A DNA stretch of 64,000 nucleotides from Tillus elongatus (GCA_964006375.1 OZ023262.1:50848960-50912959), one strand, 5' to 3'. Positions 35,625 through 49,060 are shown, counted from the stretch's first letter. Program-made: numbers and translations. Notes: generated from the letters alone by a model not told the origin.

Positions 35625-36080
35625 ATCAACAATAAAAATGTTCGGGACGCAGCAAGTGCGTTATGGTAGTGAATTTTTATTAAATGCTTCAAATTTCAAT
35701 AACTCAATTTTCTCTAAACTCAGAAAGTTAAATTTCGGTATGTAGTAAGGTCTTCCCTAAGGCAAGATATGCACCGAATTTTATTAAAATAACTTGGTAA
35801 TTTTCGGAGAAAAAAATTTGAATAACTCAAGTTTCTATAAACTTAGAAAGTTGAATTTTGGTACGTAGTAAGGTGTCTCAAAAGGCAATATATCCGTTAA
35901 ATTTAGTTAACACAGCTTTGTAATTTTCGGAGGATTTTTTTTTGTGAAAGAAAACTCAAAATTTTCCCGGAAAACCTCGTCCGATTTTCCTGGCTAACGA
36001 ACTCGTCCAGGCCATTAATAAAAGAAAGGCACTTGCCGAGTTTCATCGAAATCGGTTATTTTTTGAGTTATCGGATGGAT
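35625..36080 (-). repeat. Composite-related repeat, diverged subfamily
   Basis: Left TIR GGGACGCAGCAAGTGCG near 35644, then AATAACTCAA-type phrases repeated twice and TCCTGGCTAACGAACTCGTC near 35986, ending at the CATA/TA array. Confidence 0.6.
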
Positions 36081-36257
<177 letters not shown>

Positions 36258-36338
36258 TCAGAGAGATCTCTCTGAGGCCTGGGGTTGAACACACTGAGAC
36301 CTCACAGACGATCTCTGGCGAGATTTGGGGAGTAAGCA

Positions 36339-36756
36339 CCTTTGTCCACCGCTCTTAGGAGTAGGCAGATTGTGGCCTTAGAGTGTCCTTACATATTTCC
36401 TTTACCTACCTTTGTCCACCACTCTAAGGAGTAGGCAGATTGAGGCCATAGAGTGTCCTTACATATTTCCTTTACCCACCTTTGTCCACCACTCTAAAGA
36501 GTAGGCAGATTGAGGCCTAAGAGTGCCCTTACATATTTCCTTTACCCACATTTGTCCACCACTCTAAGGAGTAGGCAGATCGAGGCCTTAGAGTGTCCTT
36601 ACATATTTCCTTGACCCACCTTTGTTCACCACTCTTAAGGAGTAGGCAGATTGAGGCCTTAGAGTGTCCTTACATATTTACTTTACCCACCTTTGTCCAC
36701 AACTCTAAGGAGAAGGCAGATTGAGGCCTTAGACTGTCCTTACATATTTTCTTTAC

Positions 36757-36757
<1 letters not shown>
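36339..36757 (+). repeat. 70 bp minisatellite
   Basis: CCTTTGTCCACC-type starts recur at 36339, 36409, 36479, 36549, 36619 and 36690, a period of 70 (last 71). Units contain GGAGTAGGCAGATTGAGGCC and CCTTACATATTTCCTTTACC. The related segment at 20.7-20.9 kb has two units. Confidence 0.95.
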
Positions 36758-36908
<151 letters not shown>

Positions 36909-36914
36909 TTTAAA

Positions 36915-37440
<526 letters not shown>

Positions 37441-37442
37441 AA

Positions 37443-38260
37443 ATGTCTGCTCAAAATTTTAATTTTAGACTCAACGGTGACAAAGCTGTCCAGACGGTTT
37501 ATGGAAAAACTCGATTGTGGTACAAACGTATGAAATCTGGACACTACTGTTTATACTTAATATTAAAGTTAGTGAAACAGAAACAAAATGTTATATGCAT
37601 CAGGCGGCAACCTAACGCGGCCGCCCGCGTATCACGCGAGCTTTCTATCACTGATTCACAGATGCTACCTAATAAATTGTTTGTTTACGTGGTAGTTTTG
37701 GAGACGGCAACCTGCTGCCACGGGAGATTTTATATTATATCCTAACAGTAAATGTAAGTAAACAGCTAATCACAGAATTAACTGAATTGTGACTAGTTCG
37801 TCGGTCATTGAAACACATTCGACTGTTTAGATCTTATATGACGTCTTATTTTTAAGTTTAAAGATAAAAAAATTAATTGCTTTAAAATCATTTTCATAGA
37901 AACGTGAGCCGATTTCTTTCGTTCTTTCGTGTATTCTTATGAATAAAAGTCGTAATGTTAAACCATTTACGAAAATTATATTTTTGGTTCACCTCTTATT
38001 CTTTGATATCTATTCTAGGCGACGAGTATTTTTGGGCAAGTTCTGTTACAAAAACTTGTCAAGCCGTGGTTTGGAAAAAACGTCATATTTTCTTTACAAA
38101 AGCGATGGCTCCTTAAAAATTTCTCTATTGTTCTCTTTAATCCTTGGTCTCTCCACTATATACTATATTTTCAGTATGAAACTTTAATTGAGGGGGTTTA
38201 TCAAACTACAAATATAGTGGATTTAATTTTTTTATTGAATCCCCCACTTAAAAAACAATC
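37443..38260. other. Unassigned; two unrecognised open frames
   Basis: 37443-37745 (+, 100 codons) and 37939-38187 (+, 82 codons) are open but show no domain and no splice signals I can defend. Confidence 0.35.
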
Positions 38261-38269
38261 ACCTCACAA

Positions 38270-38612
38270 ATTTTTAGAACTTGTGCCTCTGAATCGAAAT
38301 GTACTGGGTTCCATTCCCAGTGTTTCATTTTAACTTTTTCAGTACATACTGTAAAAATTTACATCGACCGAGATTGTGGTTTTCTGTTTGAGCAAGTTGA
38401 ATGTCTGCACTTCTGATCTTCGAATGGGGGGCGTAAAGCCCTCGGTCCCGTGTACCATGCGATGTTAGGCACGTTAAGGATCGCTACCTTCCTTTCAGAA
38501 AGGCAGCGGTTTGGCGAAATTTCCTGGATAGCGAGGTGAAACTGCTCTCTGGCGTCGGTTATTGACTATGGTCGAGGAAATATATTGATGTTAAAATACA
38601 AAAAGAAACAAA
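38270..38612 (+). repeat. tRNA-derived SINE, copy 1
   Basis: Box B-like GGGTTCCATTCCCAG near 38325, then a body with TAAAGCCCTCGGTCCCGTGT and ACCATGCGATGTTAGGCACG shared with 51327-51631, and an A-rich tail ending AAAAAGAAACAAA. The head is 5' truncated. Confidence 0.7.
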
Positions 38613-39085
38613 TTTTTAATTTCATTTCTTCTGTCATTCTAACGTGGTAATTGTTGACAAACGGTTTAAATGCGGGATTAGGATTTTATTGGGCGAAATT
38701 TCTCGATTGCTAGTTCGGGGTTTAGGCATGAATTTGTATTGTTTGATTATCTTTGAATTATGATTTGTGCCTGTAGTATGTATGAATCTACGCATGACAG
38801 CTGACCACTCTGTCTTTATCACGCATTGACCTTCAACCACTTACGTCGTTTGACTTCATGTCTTTCAGATTTAATTTTTAATTTGGAAAAAACTCCAAAT
38901 TTTGTGGGCCAAATTACTTAAAATTAGGGGTATATTTACACCATTTTTAGCTACATGTAAATGCTATTCCAGTTACTCTAATACTATAGTAATAATATAG
39001 CGTATTCAAAAATATTTTTGTATAGTTTCAGGGGAAAGAAATGTCCGTCATAGCTGAATTACGCACTTGTCCGCGAGGTAACGAT
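38613..39085. other. No recognised feature
   Basis: Nothing identified. Confidence 0.4.
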
Positions 39086-39157
39086 GGTGAGACTTTCGGA
39101 GAATTTTTGCAAATGAGCGCCCCTAGAACCCACATCCAAGGTCCGTTCGAATTTATA

Positions 39158-39545
<388 letters not shown>

Positions 39546-39624
39546 ATTTTAGTAAATTTTCTTCAAATGAGCGCTAATTAGGCCCCCCAGAAAACATATC
39601 CGGGGTCAGTTTCAATTTTTATAT

Positions 39625-39627
<3 letters not shown>

Positions 39628-39697
<70 letters not shown>
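39628..39697. repeat. (TA)n microsatellite
   Basis: Array of copy I. Confidence 0.95.
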
Positions 39698-39701
<4 letters not shown>

Positions 39702-40485
39702 ACCGATAACTCAAAAAATAATGGGCCTATTTTGATCAAATTAAGTGAAAAAATTCCTTTTGCAAATGGCTTGGATGAGTTCGTTAGCCAGGAAAATCTG
39801 CCCAGGTTTTCCCGGAAAATTTTGTTTTCTTTTGAAAAAAAAATATATCTCCGGAATTAACAAAGTAAGGGCAACCAAATTTGGTACGCAGGTTTACATC
39901 CTTATAGGTAAGTTACCTATAAATTTAGAAATTTAGCTATGTAGGTCAAAAGACAAAAAAGTTATAGGCATTTAAAGAAAAATAAATTAAGGTTTTCCTC
40001 AAAACGTCAAAGTGGCGATTTAAAATGTCAAAATTGGCAACATTTAGGCAAATAACTTAAATCTAATACGGGCTATAGAAATAAAATGTCTCAAGAAGGA
40101 TGTTTTACAAACCCTAAAGTCTTCGTTTCAACCGTCATTGTCCTTCATTTTACTAAAATATTTGCAGAAAATTCATTTCAAATAGACCCTTTCTCTTATG
40201 CTTGGCAGTAGCCTTAGCTATAGAGTTTATCGTTTAATGGTATATAATTTTTGTCGTTTTCGTAAAAAATCAATAAAGCTCAATATATCCGTTATGAAGA
40301 AAATTTGTATATATTAATTATAGGGTGTCTTGAGCTACATCTTAAAATAATATTTCTACAATCACAGGGTGGCCCATAAGTTGTTGGTGATACAAATTTC
40401 CTTTTTTTTTTAATCAAACACGCCTTATGTTATTGCATTTTTGCATTTTCCATCGAAATATAATGCATGTTTGTAAGAAAAGAAA

Positions 40486-40786
40486 TTCTGGACGCAGCAA
40501 GTGCGTTATGGTAGCGAATTTTGATCAAATGTTTCATATTTGAACAGCTCAATTTGCTATTAACCTATAAAGTTGACCAAGAAACGTGTTTTCGGAAATT
40601 TTTGGAAATTTTTGTACATTTTCAGACAATAAAGTTATTTTAATGGAACATGGCACATTGTTTTTAGTATATAGGTTATATTGGTAACCAAATTTGATGC
40701 CTGCTTTCTTAAAAAAACACATATTTGTTATTAAAAAGATTTTTATGAAAATCCACTACCATAACGCACTTGCTGCGTCCAGACTT
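40486..40786 (+). repeat. ~300 bp inverted-repeat module in copy I
   Basis: Left TIR TTCTGGACGCAGCAAGTGCG, right TIR CGCACTTGCTGCGTCCAG. Confidence 0.75.
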
Positions 40787-40999
40787 GATCAATTCCTCTT
40801 GTTTTGCGTATTCATACAGTGAGTTGTTAGGGTCTATACAGAGTCATTCAAAAGTTATGGCCACTTTTCTACAACATCTAGCTTACGCGCTGGCTACACC
40901 CTTCACCTATACAAACGAAACCCAACAGTGAAGCCAGGGAAGTAGTCTCCAAGTCTGTAGTATGGACCAGTTTCACCAAGTAAGGGCAACAACAATCAA

Positions 41000-41002
<3 letters not shown>

Positions 41003-41081
<79 letters not shown>
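41003..41081. repeat. (TA)n microsatellite
   Basis: Followed by post-array composite sequence. Confidence 0.95.
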
Positions 41082-41085
<4 letters not shown>

Positions 41086-41508
41086 CACACCAATAACTCA
41101 AAAAATTATGGGTCGATTTTGATCAAACTTGGCATGTACCTTCCTTTTGTAGGTGGCTTGGATAAGTTCGTTAGCCACGAAAATCGGACCTGGTTTTCTT
41201 CAAATCTCAAAAAATAAAAAAGCTATGTTAACCAAATTTTGTAGGTAGGTTTATGTTAAAAAAATTAAATCATAGACCAAAATTTAGATTTCTATGTTAC
41301 ATGAAAAATAAGGTATAATAAAATATTGACAGATCATTTCTATGAAAATTTACTACCATAACGCACTTGCTGCGTCCAGACTTTTTACTATATAGATTAT
41401 ACTGGTAACAAAATTTGATGACTGCTTTTATTCAAAATAGACACATTTGCTATTAAACAAATTTTTTGAAAATTTACTACCATAATGTACTTGCTGCGTC
41501 CAGAATTT
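41082..41508 (+). repeat. Composite repeat pieces (two 3' ends)
   Basis: CACCAATAACTCAAAAAATT to a first terminal repeat near 41380, then a second module end near 41508 (CTTGCTGCGTCCAG). Middle deleted. Confidence 0.65.
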
Positions 41509-41602
41509 TAAATTGTTGTCTTGTCTCATATATACCTCGTTGTAAAACCTGTTTTGTTTAATATTCAGGTTTTGCTCTACATACCAAAGTGTTACTGGTG
41601 GC

Positions 41603-42800
<1,198 letters not shown>

Positions 42801-42804
42801 TAGA

Positions 42805-42920
42805 AATGAATTCGCTATTGCGGAGAACGCGACTTTTGAATTTTGAAACAATTTGTTCGAATTTGCGCGAAGTAGGAACCCTAGAAACTATACCCGGTGT
42901 CAGTTTCAATTTTTAAATTA
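42805..42920 (+). repeat. Composite repeat 5' block
   Basis: GACTTTTGAATTTTGAAACA and ATACCCGGTGTCAGTTTC; rest missing. Confidence 0.55.
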
Positions 42921-43033
42921 TTATTATTACCTTTTTTTTATGTCATGTCTTTTACAATAATTATAGTACTTGTGTTGAGTCTTGCGACAAAATTTATATA
43001 AGTATATCCGGAAAAACTTGACGCTGGCTTTTC

Positions 43034-43136
<103 letters not shown>

Positions 43137-43183
43137 CACCGATTAGGTACTCACTCAAAAAAACAAAACTTCTGTACGCAGTA

Positions 43184-43194
43184 AGTGCGTTATG
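43184..43194 (+). repeat. Target-site duplication, left copy
   Basis: AGTGCGTTATG, repeated at 44292-44302 on the other side of the LINE. Confidence 0.85.
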
Positions 43195-44291
43195 AGGCTT
43201 CAGGGGCCACTGCAAAATTCAGGAGATCGTGAAGGAACCCATGCTTGAAATGAGGTCAGACTTCGCGAGCTCGCGAATGTGCAGGGAAAACAACTTCACA
43301 GTGGAAATCCCTGATCGCGGGGCATGGCGGGAGGAGACGCCGGGCATACCACGGGACGCGCTCGTCTGGTTCACGGACGGATCTGGCGGGGAGCGTGGGA
43401 CTGGGGCAGGTGTTTACTCGGAAGGACCGAGGGTAAGTCACAGTATTTCCCTCGGAGCCCATGCAACGGTGTTTTAGGCCGAGATGTACGCCATCCTGCA
43501 CTGTGTGCGGGAGAACAAGAGGAGGGGCTACACCAACAAGCGGATCCTCATAGCCACAGACAGCCAGGCAGCCCTTAAGGCACTAAGTAGCCCACGGGTA
43601 AATTCCTGGCTGGTGAGTGAGTGCCGAGACGAGACGAGCGACCTGGCTGGGCAGAATGAGGTGACCCTCATCTGGGTGCCGGGTCACTCGGGGGTCAAAG
43701 GCAATGAAGAAGCTGACAGTCTCGCGAAGAGAGGGTCAGCAGAACCATTTGTGGGACCAGAACCGGCTCTGGGCGTGTCAAAGAGCACTGCCAGGGGAGC
43801 CATTAAGTCCTGGGTCAGAAACCAACACAAGGTGTACTGGGCGGACTGTCCAGGGCTCAGACATGGGAAGTCAATAATTGACGGACCCAGTTCAAAGAGA
43901 GCTGTGGAGCTGCTAAACCTTAGCAGAGGACAGCTCAGAAACACAACAGGTCTCTTGACGGGACACATGGCCGTCAAGAAACACCTACATAAAATGGGGC
44001 GGTTCGAAGGGGACCTCGCATGCAGACTCTGCGGCGAGGGGGAGGAATCAGCCCAGCACATCTTGTGCGAGTGTATAGCTCTGGACCGGAAAAGACAACT
44101 GATCTACGGTCACTCTAGACCGGAGACAGAGCAATATAAAACTTCACCCTACCAATCGCTGTGCAGACTAGTTCAAGGCACAGTGATTTTGAAATGGGTG
44201 GAGTAAGACTAGGGGTATGCACAATCAACCAAGGGTTGCGGTGCTATCGGGGCGGCAAGGCCGCGGACGAGCCCCGAGGGAACAAAAAAAA
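43195..44291 (+). mobile_element. 5'-truncated RNase H LINE insertion
   Basis: Bounded by an 11 bp duplication of AGTGCGTTATG. It interrupts the left TIR of the ~300 bp module (TIR begins near 43172 and resumes at 44292). The 3' end is A-rich. Base composition is clearly more GC-rich than the surroundings. A 3' end of the same family is at 18061-18140. Confidence 0.85.
43229..44206 (+). pseudogene. LINE ORF2 C-terminus: RNase H and zinc knuckle, one stop
   Basis: RNase H motifs in order: VWFTDGSGG (first Asp), AEMYAI (Glu), ATDSQAAL (Asp), WVPGHSGVKGNEEADSLA (His and last Asp). The C-terminal CRLCGEGEESAQHILCEC is the zinc knuckle of I/R1/Loa-type LINEs. A TAG at 43475-43477, just before AEMYAI, interrupts the frame; otherwise it is open to 44206. 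The reverse transcriptase was lost by 5' truncation. RNase H would remove the RNA strand during reverse transcription. Confidence 0.9.
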
Positions 44292-44635
44292 AGTGCGTTA
44301 TGGTAGTGAATTTTCATAAAATGTTTTTAATAGCAAACATGTTTTTTAAGGAAGCAGCCATCAATTTATATGGTAGAAACAATATGCCATGTTTCATCAA
44401 AATAACTTTACTGTTTGAAAATTTACAAAAGTTTCCGAAAGTAAACTTAAATTGTTCCCGAAAAAACTGGTTTCCTGGTCAACCTTATAGGTTAATAGCA
44501 AATTGAGCTATTCAAATTTGAAGCATTTAATGAAAATTCGCTACCATAACGCACTTGCTGCGTCCCGAATTTCTTTTCTTACAAAGATGTATTATATTTC
44601 GATGTAAAATGCAAAAATGCAATAACATAGGGTGT

Positions 44636-44870
44636 ACTAAGTGAGTGGTGGACGTGCCGCCACCTAGTTGCGGAACCAAGTAGTATGTTGTCACGCCAGC
44701 TCCAAATAACACAAAGTGTTAAAAAAATAGAGACTGTATGCAATTTAGAAAATTGTCAGCCCTGGCCCATTTCTACCCCAATATAGGGACAAATTATGTA
44801 AGACTAGACGCAACAATTAGAACCGCCGGTCTACGGTTCTAATTGTTGCGAGAATGCATCTAGTCTTACA
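44636..44870 (+). mobile_element. Small retroposed element with hammerhead remnants (235 bp)
   Basis: Flanked by a 12 bp target duplication, AACATAGGGTGT (44624-44635 and 44871-44882). It starts ACTAAGTGAGTGGTGGACG and ends GCATCTAGTCTTACA, the same ends as the element at 47762-48315 (read on the minus strand). Near its 3' end a hairpin holds CCGGTC followed by TACGGTTCTAATTGTTGC, the cleavage site and stem I strand of the hammerhead, but CUGANGA and GAAA are gone. Confidence 0.75.
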
Positions 44871-45618
44871 AACATAGGGTGTGTTCGATTAAAAAAAAAA
44901 AGAGAGAATTTGTATCACCAGCGACTTATTGGCCATCCTGTGACTGTAGAAATATTTTTTAGGATGTAGCTCAAGACACCCTATAATTAATGTATACAAT
45001 TTTTTTTCGTATCTTGTATAATGACGGATATATCGAACTTTAATGATTTTTTATGAAAATTCGACAAAAATTTTATACCATTAAACGATAAACTCTATAG
45101 CCAACACTACTGCTAAAGCATCAGAGAAAGGGTCTATTTGAAATAAATTTTCTGAGAATATTTTAGTAAAATGAAGGACAATGACGATTGAAACCAAGAG
45201 TTCAGGCTTTGTAAAACATTCTTCTTGAGACATTTTCTTTCCATAGCACATATCAATTTCAGGTTCATTGCCTAAATATTACCAATTCTGACGTTTTAAA
45301 TCGCGACTTTGACGTTTTGAGGAAAACCAAAATTTATTTTTCTTTAAATGCCTGTAAGTTTTTTGTCCTTTAGGCTACATAGCTACATTTTGGTAGGTAG
45401 CTTACCTATGATGATATAAACCCGTGCACCAAATTTGGTTGTCCTTACTTTGTTAATTCCGGAGATATATACTTCTTTCGAATGAAAACTCAAAATTTTC
45501 CCGGAAAACCTCGTTTGATTTTTCTGACTAACGAACTTATCTAAGCCATTTACAAAAGGAAGGTACATGCCAAATTTTATCAAAATCAGCCCATTATTTT
45601 TTGAGTTATCGGTGTGAT

Positions 45619-45728
<110 letters not shown>

Positions 45729-46197
45729 ATATAAAAATTGAAACTGACCCCGGATATGGGTTCTAGGGGTCCTAGTTCCGCTCATTTGCAAAATTTTTTT
45801 CAAAATTCAAAAGTTGGGATCTCTCCATTAGTGAATTTTTTTTACGAAAATTCACTAAAACTATGTGCCGATTTTAATGAAATTTGGAAAGCATCTTACT
45901 TAGCCAGAGTAAACGGACCAGCTTTGCGGGGAAAATGTTGAGTTTTCTTTTTAAAATTTATGTATCTTCAAAAATAACAAACCCATTGCATCCAAATTTG
46001 GTACACAAGTTCCCACTATAAGACGCATCCGGCACAACAAAATTTAGATTTCTAAGTTAAAAGATAATGGTATAAGTATTTAAAGAAGAAAAAGTTATAA
46101 ATATTGAAGGGAAGAAAAAAGACTGGGTGCCAACTGGTGATCAGAGAAGCATACAAGATTAAAATAAGTTGTGTGTTTAACAAAATATATTGAATAT

Positions 46198-46344
46198 TAC
46201 AGACAAACATTAACTAAGTGAAGATTGGAACCGGTGATGAGCACTGATAAGTAGACTTGGAGAAGCCAAATCACTACAACACATTTAAAAAACCCGACCA
46301 TCGTTTCACTAACGTTTCACTAACCAAGTTAGCGTTATCAGAGG
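46198..46344 (-). repeat. Penelope-like terminal segment, type A
   Basis: GAAGATTGGAACCGGTGATG, GATAAGTAGACTTGGAGAAG and a type A motif; it abuts the mariner remnant at 46346. Confidence 0.65.
46292..46344 (-). ncRNA. Hammerhead-like motif, type A, with 12 bp duplication
   Basis: Minus strand: CCT, CTGATAA, C, GCTAAC / GTTAGT, GAAA, then a repeat of the CGTTAGTGAAAC segment before CGATGGTC. The duplication would break the fold. Confidence 0.4.
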
Positions 46345-46620
46345 AGATCCATCATGTTGAGAAACAATTCGCTCATCTCATCTTTCGTGTACAGTTGCCT
46401 TATGGTGAGCGATATTTGATCCTCTAAAAGTTCACAATACGTTTGTCCCGTCAAGTTTCTATTGAAAATGAAACGATCAATCAAATGGCGTTCTAAAAGG
46501 TACATGAACACGAAATAATTAAAATGGGAACCAAAAATGAGATAAGAATGAAATACTATCTATCATTTTGCACCACACATTAAATATGAATTTTGTCTGT
46601 AGCCTTTTTTGCTCAGTCAA

Positions 46621-46628
46621 ATTTGGAT
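46621..46628 (+). repeat. 8 bp target-site duplication, left copy
   Basis: ATTTGGAT, repeated at 47158-47165. Confidence 0.85.
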
Positions 46629-47157
46629 GGTAAAGGTTTACTTTCGGGGCGCATGTCCGATTTTTTTTGAAATTTTGCATATAGACGTATTTTAGGGTGT
46701 TGATGACAAAAATCACAATAAAAATTAGGGCAAATGCCAACTAATGGTGTTATTTGGAATTTTTTGTTGGAAAATTGTAGGTTATACTCACGTTTGCGGC
46801 ATGTTTTACACATTTTCGGGGACCGTTGGTTTTATATCAAGCTAAAGAAGGGTGTATTCCACTATTCTAATACATTTTCACATAGTTAGTGCACCCCCTT
46901 TAACTGTTTATGTGTTTCTGAAAATTACCCTTCTTTTCATCCTATAAGTTGAAATTGACTTTTGACATGAAAATGTGTAAAATATGACAAAAACATGCCG
47001 CAAAAGTGAGTATAACCTACAATTTTCCAACAACAAACACCATTAGTTGGCATTTGCCCCAATTTTTATTGTGATTTTCGTCGTCTACACCCTAAAATAC
47101 GTCTATATGCAAAATTTCATAAAAATCGGACATGCGCCCCGAAAGTAAACCTTTACC
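46629..47157. mobile_element. Foldback MITE with 8 bp target duplication (529 bp)
   Basis: Terminal inverted repeats of about 190 bp: left 46629-46818 starting GGTAAAGGTTTACTTTCGGG, right 46966-47157 ending CCCGAAAGTAAACCTTTACC. The arms differ by small indels. The spacer has no open frame. An 8 bp duplication is the hAT or P-type signature; the terminal sequence does not identify which. It lies inside the transposase remnant at 46346-47672, so it is younger than that. Confidence 0.9.
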
Positions 47158-47785
47158 ATTTGGATTTCCTGTCGCCCAATAATGGTAATTTTGTTTATTG
47201 TAAACTCCACAATTTGTAACTCAGACCAAATGAATTTTGATGAAAAATCTGACTGATCTTCGCATCTTTAAATAAACCAGCCACAAAATTAAGTCTGACG
47301 ATGGTCATCGATGTTTAATTCTTGAACCATTGTTTGCTTATATGGGTGGTTTTTTCTTTGCTTCAGTATTCTGTGTATGTCCGTTTTGGGGATACCTATT
47401 TAACGAGACACTGCTCGTTATGATATTCTTGGATCATTTTCTATACATTGAAGGATATTATTCGCACTTTCGGTGTCATCCGTGTTTTAACCATCCCTTT
47501 TATTTTCGAAACTTCCGTAATTTAATAAATTGACCATAATTCTTGTGTGAGGTTGCAGTCTTTCTAGAAATTTCTGCAAATAAGAGTCTGTAGCGGCTAC
47601 CGAATTTCTATGTGCTTTAAGATAGCATTGTAAGATGTCTATCTTCTATTCGGTTGAATATTTGTGAGTCATTTCGTAGAAATAATAAAAACTTGTAACA
47701 GTGTAAGATGATAATATCACAAGTGGACAAATATGATAAATAACTGACAGTTTGATTTGTTTGTAAGGCTAGATGCATTATCGCA

Positions 47786-47848
47786 ACAATTAGAACCGTA
47801 GACCGGTTTCGCTCTCATTAGAGCTCTTCAGTACGGCATACTAATTGT
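47786..47848 (-). ncRNA. Hammerhead ribozyme, complete core
   Basis: Minus strand, 5' to 3': stem I 3' strand (ACAATTA, internal loop, CCGTA), CTGAAGA (47831-47825), stem II GCTCT / AGAGC with loop AATG, GAAA (47810-47807), self-complementary stem III ACCGGT, cleavage triplet GTC (47803-47801), stem I 5' strand (TACGG, loop, TAATTGT). All invariant residues of the CUGANGA...GAAA...UH consensus are present and both halves of stem I pair (5 and 7 bp). The short palindromic stem III is typical of hammerheads that act as dimers. Confidence 0.85.
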
Positions 47849-48084
47849 AGCAAAAATGCACCTATAAAGTAATACGACAATAGTAGCCAACCTTTCAATA
47901 CTAAGTGAGTGGTGGGGGTGCCGCCACCTAGTTGCGGGACCAAGTAGTATATTGTCACGCCAGCTCCAAATAACAAAGTGTTAAAAAATAGAGACTGTAT
48001 ACAACTAACTAACAATTTAGAAAATTGTCAGCCCTGGCCCATTTCTACCACAATATAGGGACAAAGTATATAATGCATTATCGC

Positions 48085-48121
48085 AACAATTACAACCGTA
48101 GACCGGTTTCGCTCTCATTAG
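48085..48121 (-). ncRNA. Half hammerhead (upstream cleavage site of the element)
   Basis: Minus strand: CTCT, AATG, AGAGC, GAAA, ACCGGTC, TACGG. It starts in stem II; the CUGANGA box is lost at the foldback junction (48121/48122). The cleavage triplet and downstream stem I strand remain. Confidence 0.7.
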
Positions 48122-48329
48122 AGAGCGATAATGCACCTAGTCTTACATACTTTCTTCCTATATTGGGGTATAAATGGGCCAGGGCTGACAATTTCCTAAA
48201 TTGTTAGTTAGTTGTATACAGTCTATTTTTTTACACTTTGTGTTATTTGAAGCTGGCGTGACAACATACTACTTGGTTCCGCAACTAGGTGGCGGCACGT
48301 CCACCACCCACTTAGTTTGATTTGTTGAC

Positions 48330-49055
48330 GACCCAGGTTGTCACACAAGGTAGTTTGATCGCTTAACAATATAAAAAATTTGGAAAAAATCATTGACGAT
48401 TTTTCTTGGCGTTTGCCTTTAATTGCTAATGCAATGAATCTGCTCTTTTATAGAGAAATTACACAAATCTATTGTACAGCTTTACTGTCCAGATATTTAA
48501 CTTCAATCCAAAATTCACCACATCAATTATCTATACGTATATTCCATTGAGTTTATTTGTTCAGAGGATCAACTTCCATGGCTTACTTCACTTTTATGTA
48601 TTTTATTTGATTAAATACACTGTTACTTTGTCAGAAACCACTCCAAAATGGATATTTCACCTACATTAGATACATGATTGAAAAGCTCCTTCTTAGCGTA
48701 GTTGGGCAAGCTGAAGTTCAACATGGCTGCCACAAGAAAAACAAAAGTTGACAAAGGTAAGCGAAAAACAAAAAGAAAGGGTTGTCACTGTTAATGGGAA
48801 AATATGCGCCTTCAAAATTTTGTTTATGAAGGAGAGCAACGAAGAACGTCATGAAACAGTAAATTATATAAAGTTGACTTCCATTTCATCATAATACGTA
48901 TTTACCTTATTGAGTCGATAAAGAGAAATGATGTGCAAACACTGCGTGAACTCGAACACAAAACGCTGAGACAAGTGAAGTTTAATTTGTCGAACTTTAT
49001 CTTATAATCATACTTAAAAAAATTAAACTCCCACCATTTTACCCTTACCACTTTG
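48330..49055. other. No recognised feature
   Basis: Nothing identified. Confidence 0.4.
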
Positions 49056-49060
49056 TTCGT

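Larger units (their letters stand above)
39546..40786 (+). repeat. Composite (TA)n repeat copy I
   Basis: 5' block (CATATCCGGGGTCAGTTTC), array 39628-39697, all later blocks and the module at 40486-40786 ending CTTGCTGCGTCCAG. Confidence 0.8.
46346..47672 (-). pseudogene. Mariner-like transposase remnant, split by a foldback element
   Basis: Minus reading with many shifts: KIDILQCYLKAHRNSVAATD near 47630, IPKTDIHRILKQRKNHPYKQ near 47370, CGVYNKQNYHYWATGNPN near 47180, then beyond the insertion PNLTEQKRLQTKFIFNVWCK near 46590 and NLTGQTYCELLEDQI near 46430. The order matches the transposase at 55682-56776, but the C-terminal QQD and SPD region is absent. Confidence 0.7.
47762..48315 (-). mobile_element. 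Retrozyme-like element with complete hammerhead ribozyme (554 bp)
   Basis: Flanked by an 11 bp duplication TTTGATTTGTT (47751-47761 and 48316-48326). Read on the minus strand it starts CTAAGTGGGTGGTGGACG and ends GCATCTAGCCTTACA. The first ~175 bases are the reverse complement of the internal body (48140-48315 versus 47895-48070), so the transcript would fold back on itself. Two hammerhead cleavage triplets lie at 48101-48103 and 47801-47803, exactly 300 bp apart; the downstream ribozyme is complete and the upstream one lacks CUGANGA. No protein is encoded. Confidence 0.8.

Noticed and set aside
43684..44061. Minus-strand frame of 125 codons
   Set aside because: Shadow of the RNase H LINE frame.
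46613..46813. Cys-rich minus frame (CKTCRKREYN) as a zinc-finger protein
   Set aside because: It lies in the arm of the foldback element and mirrors itself in the other arm; no real domain.
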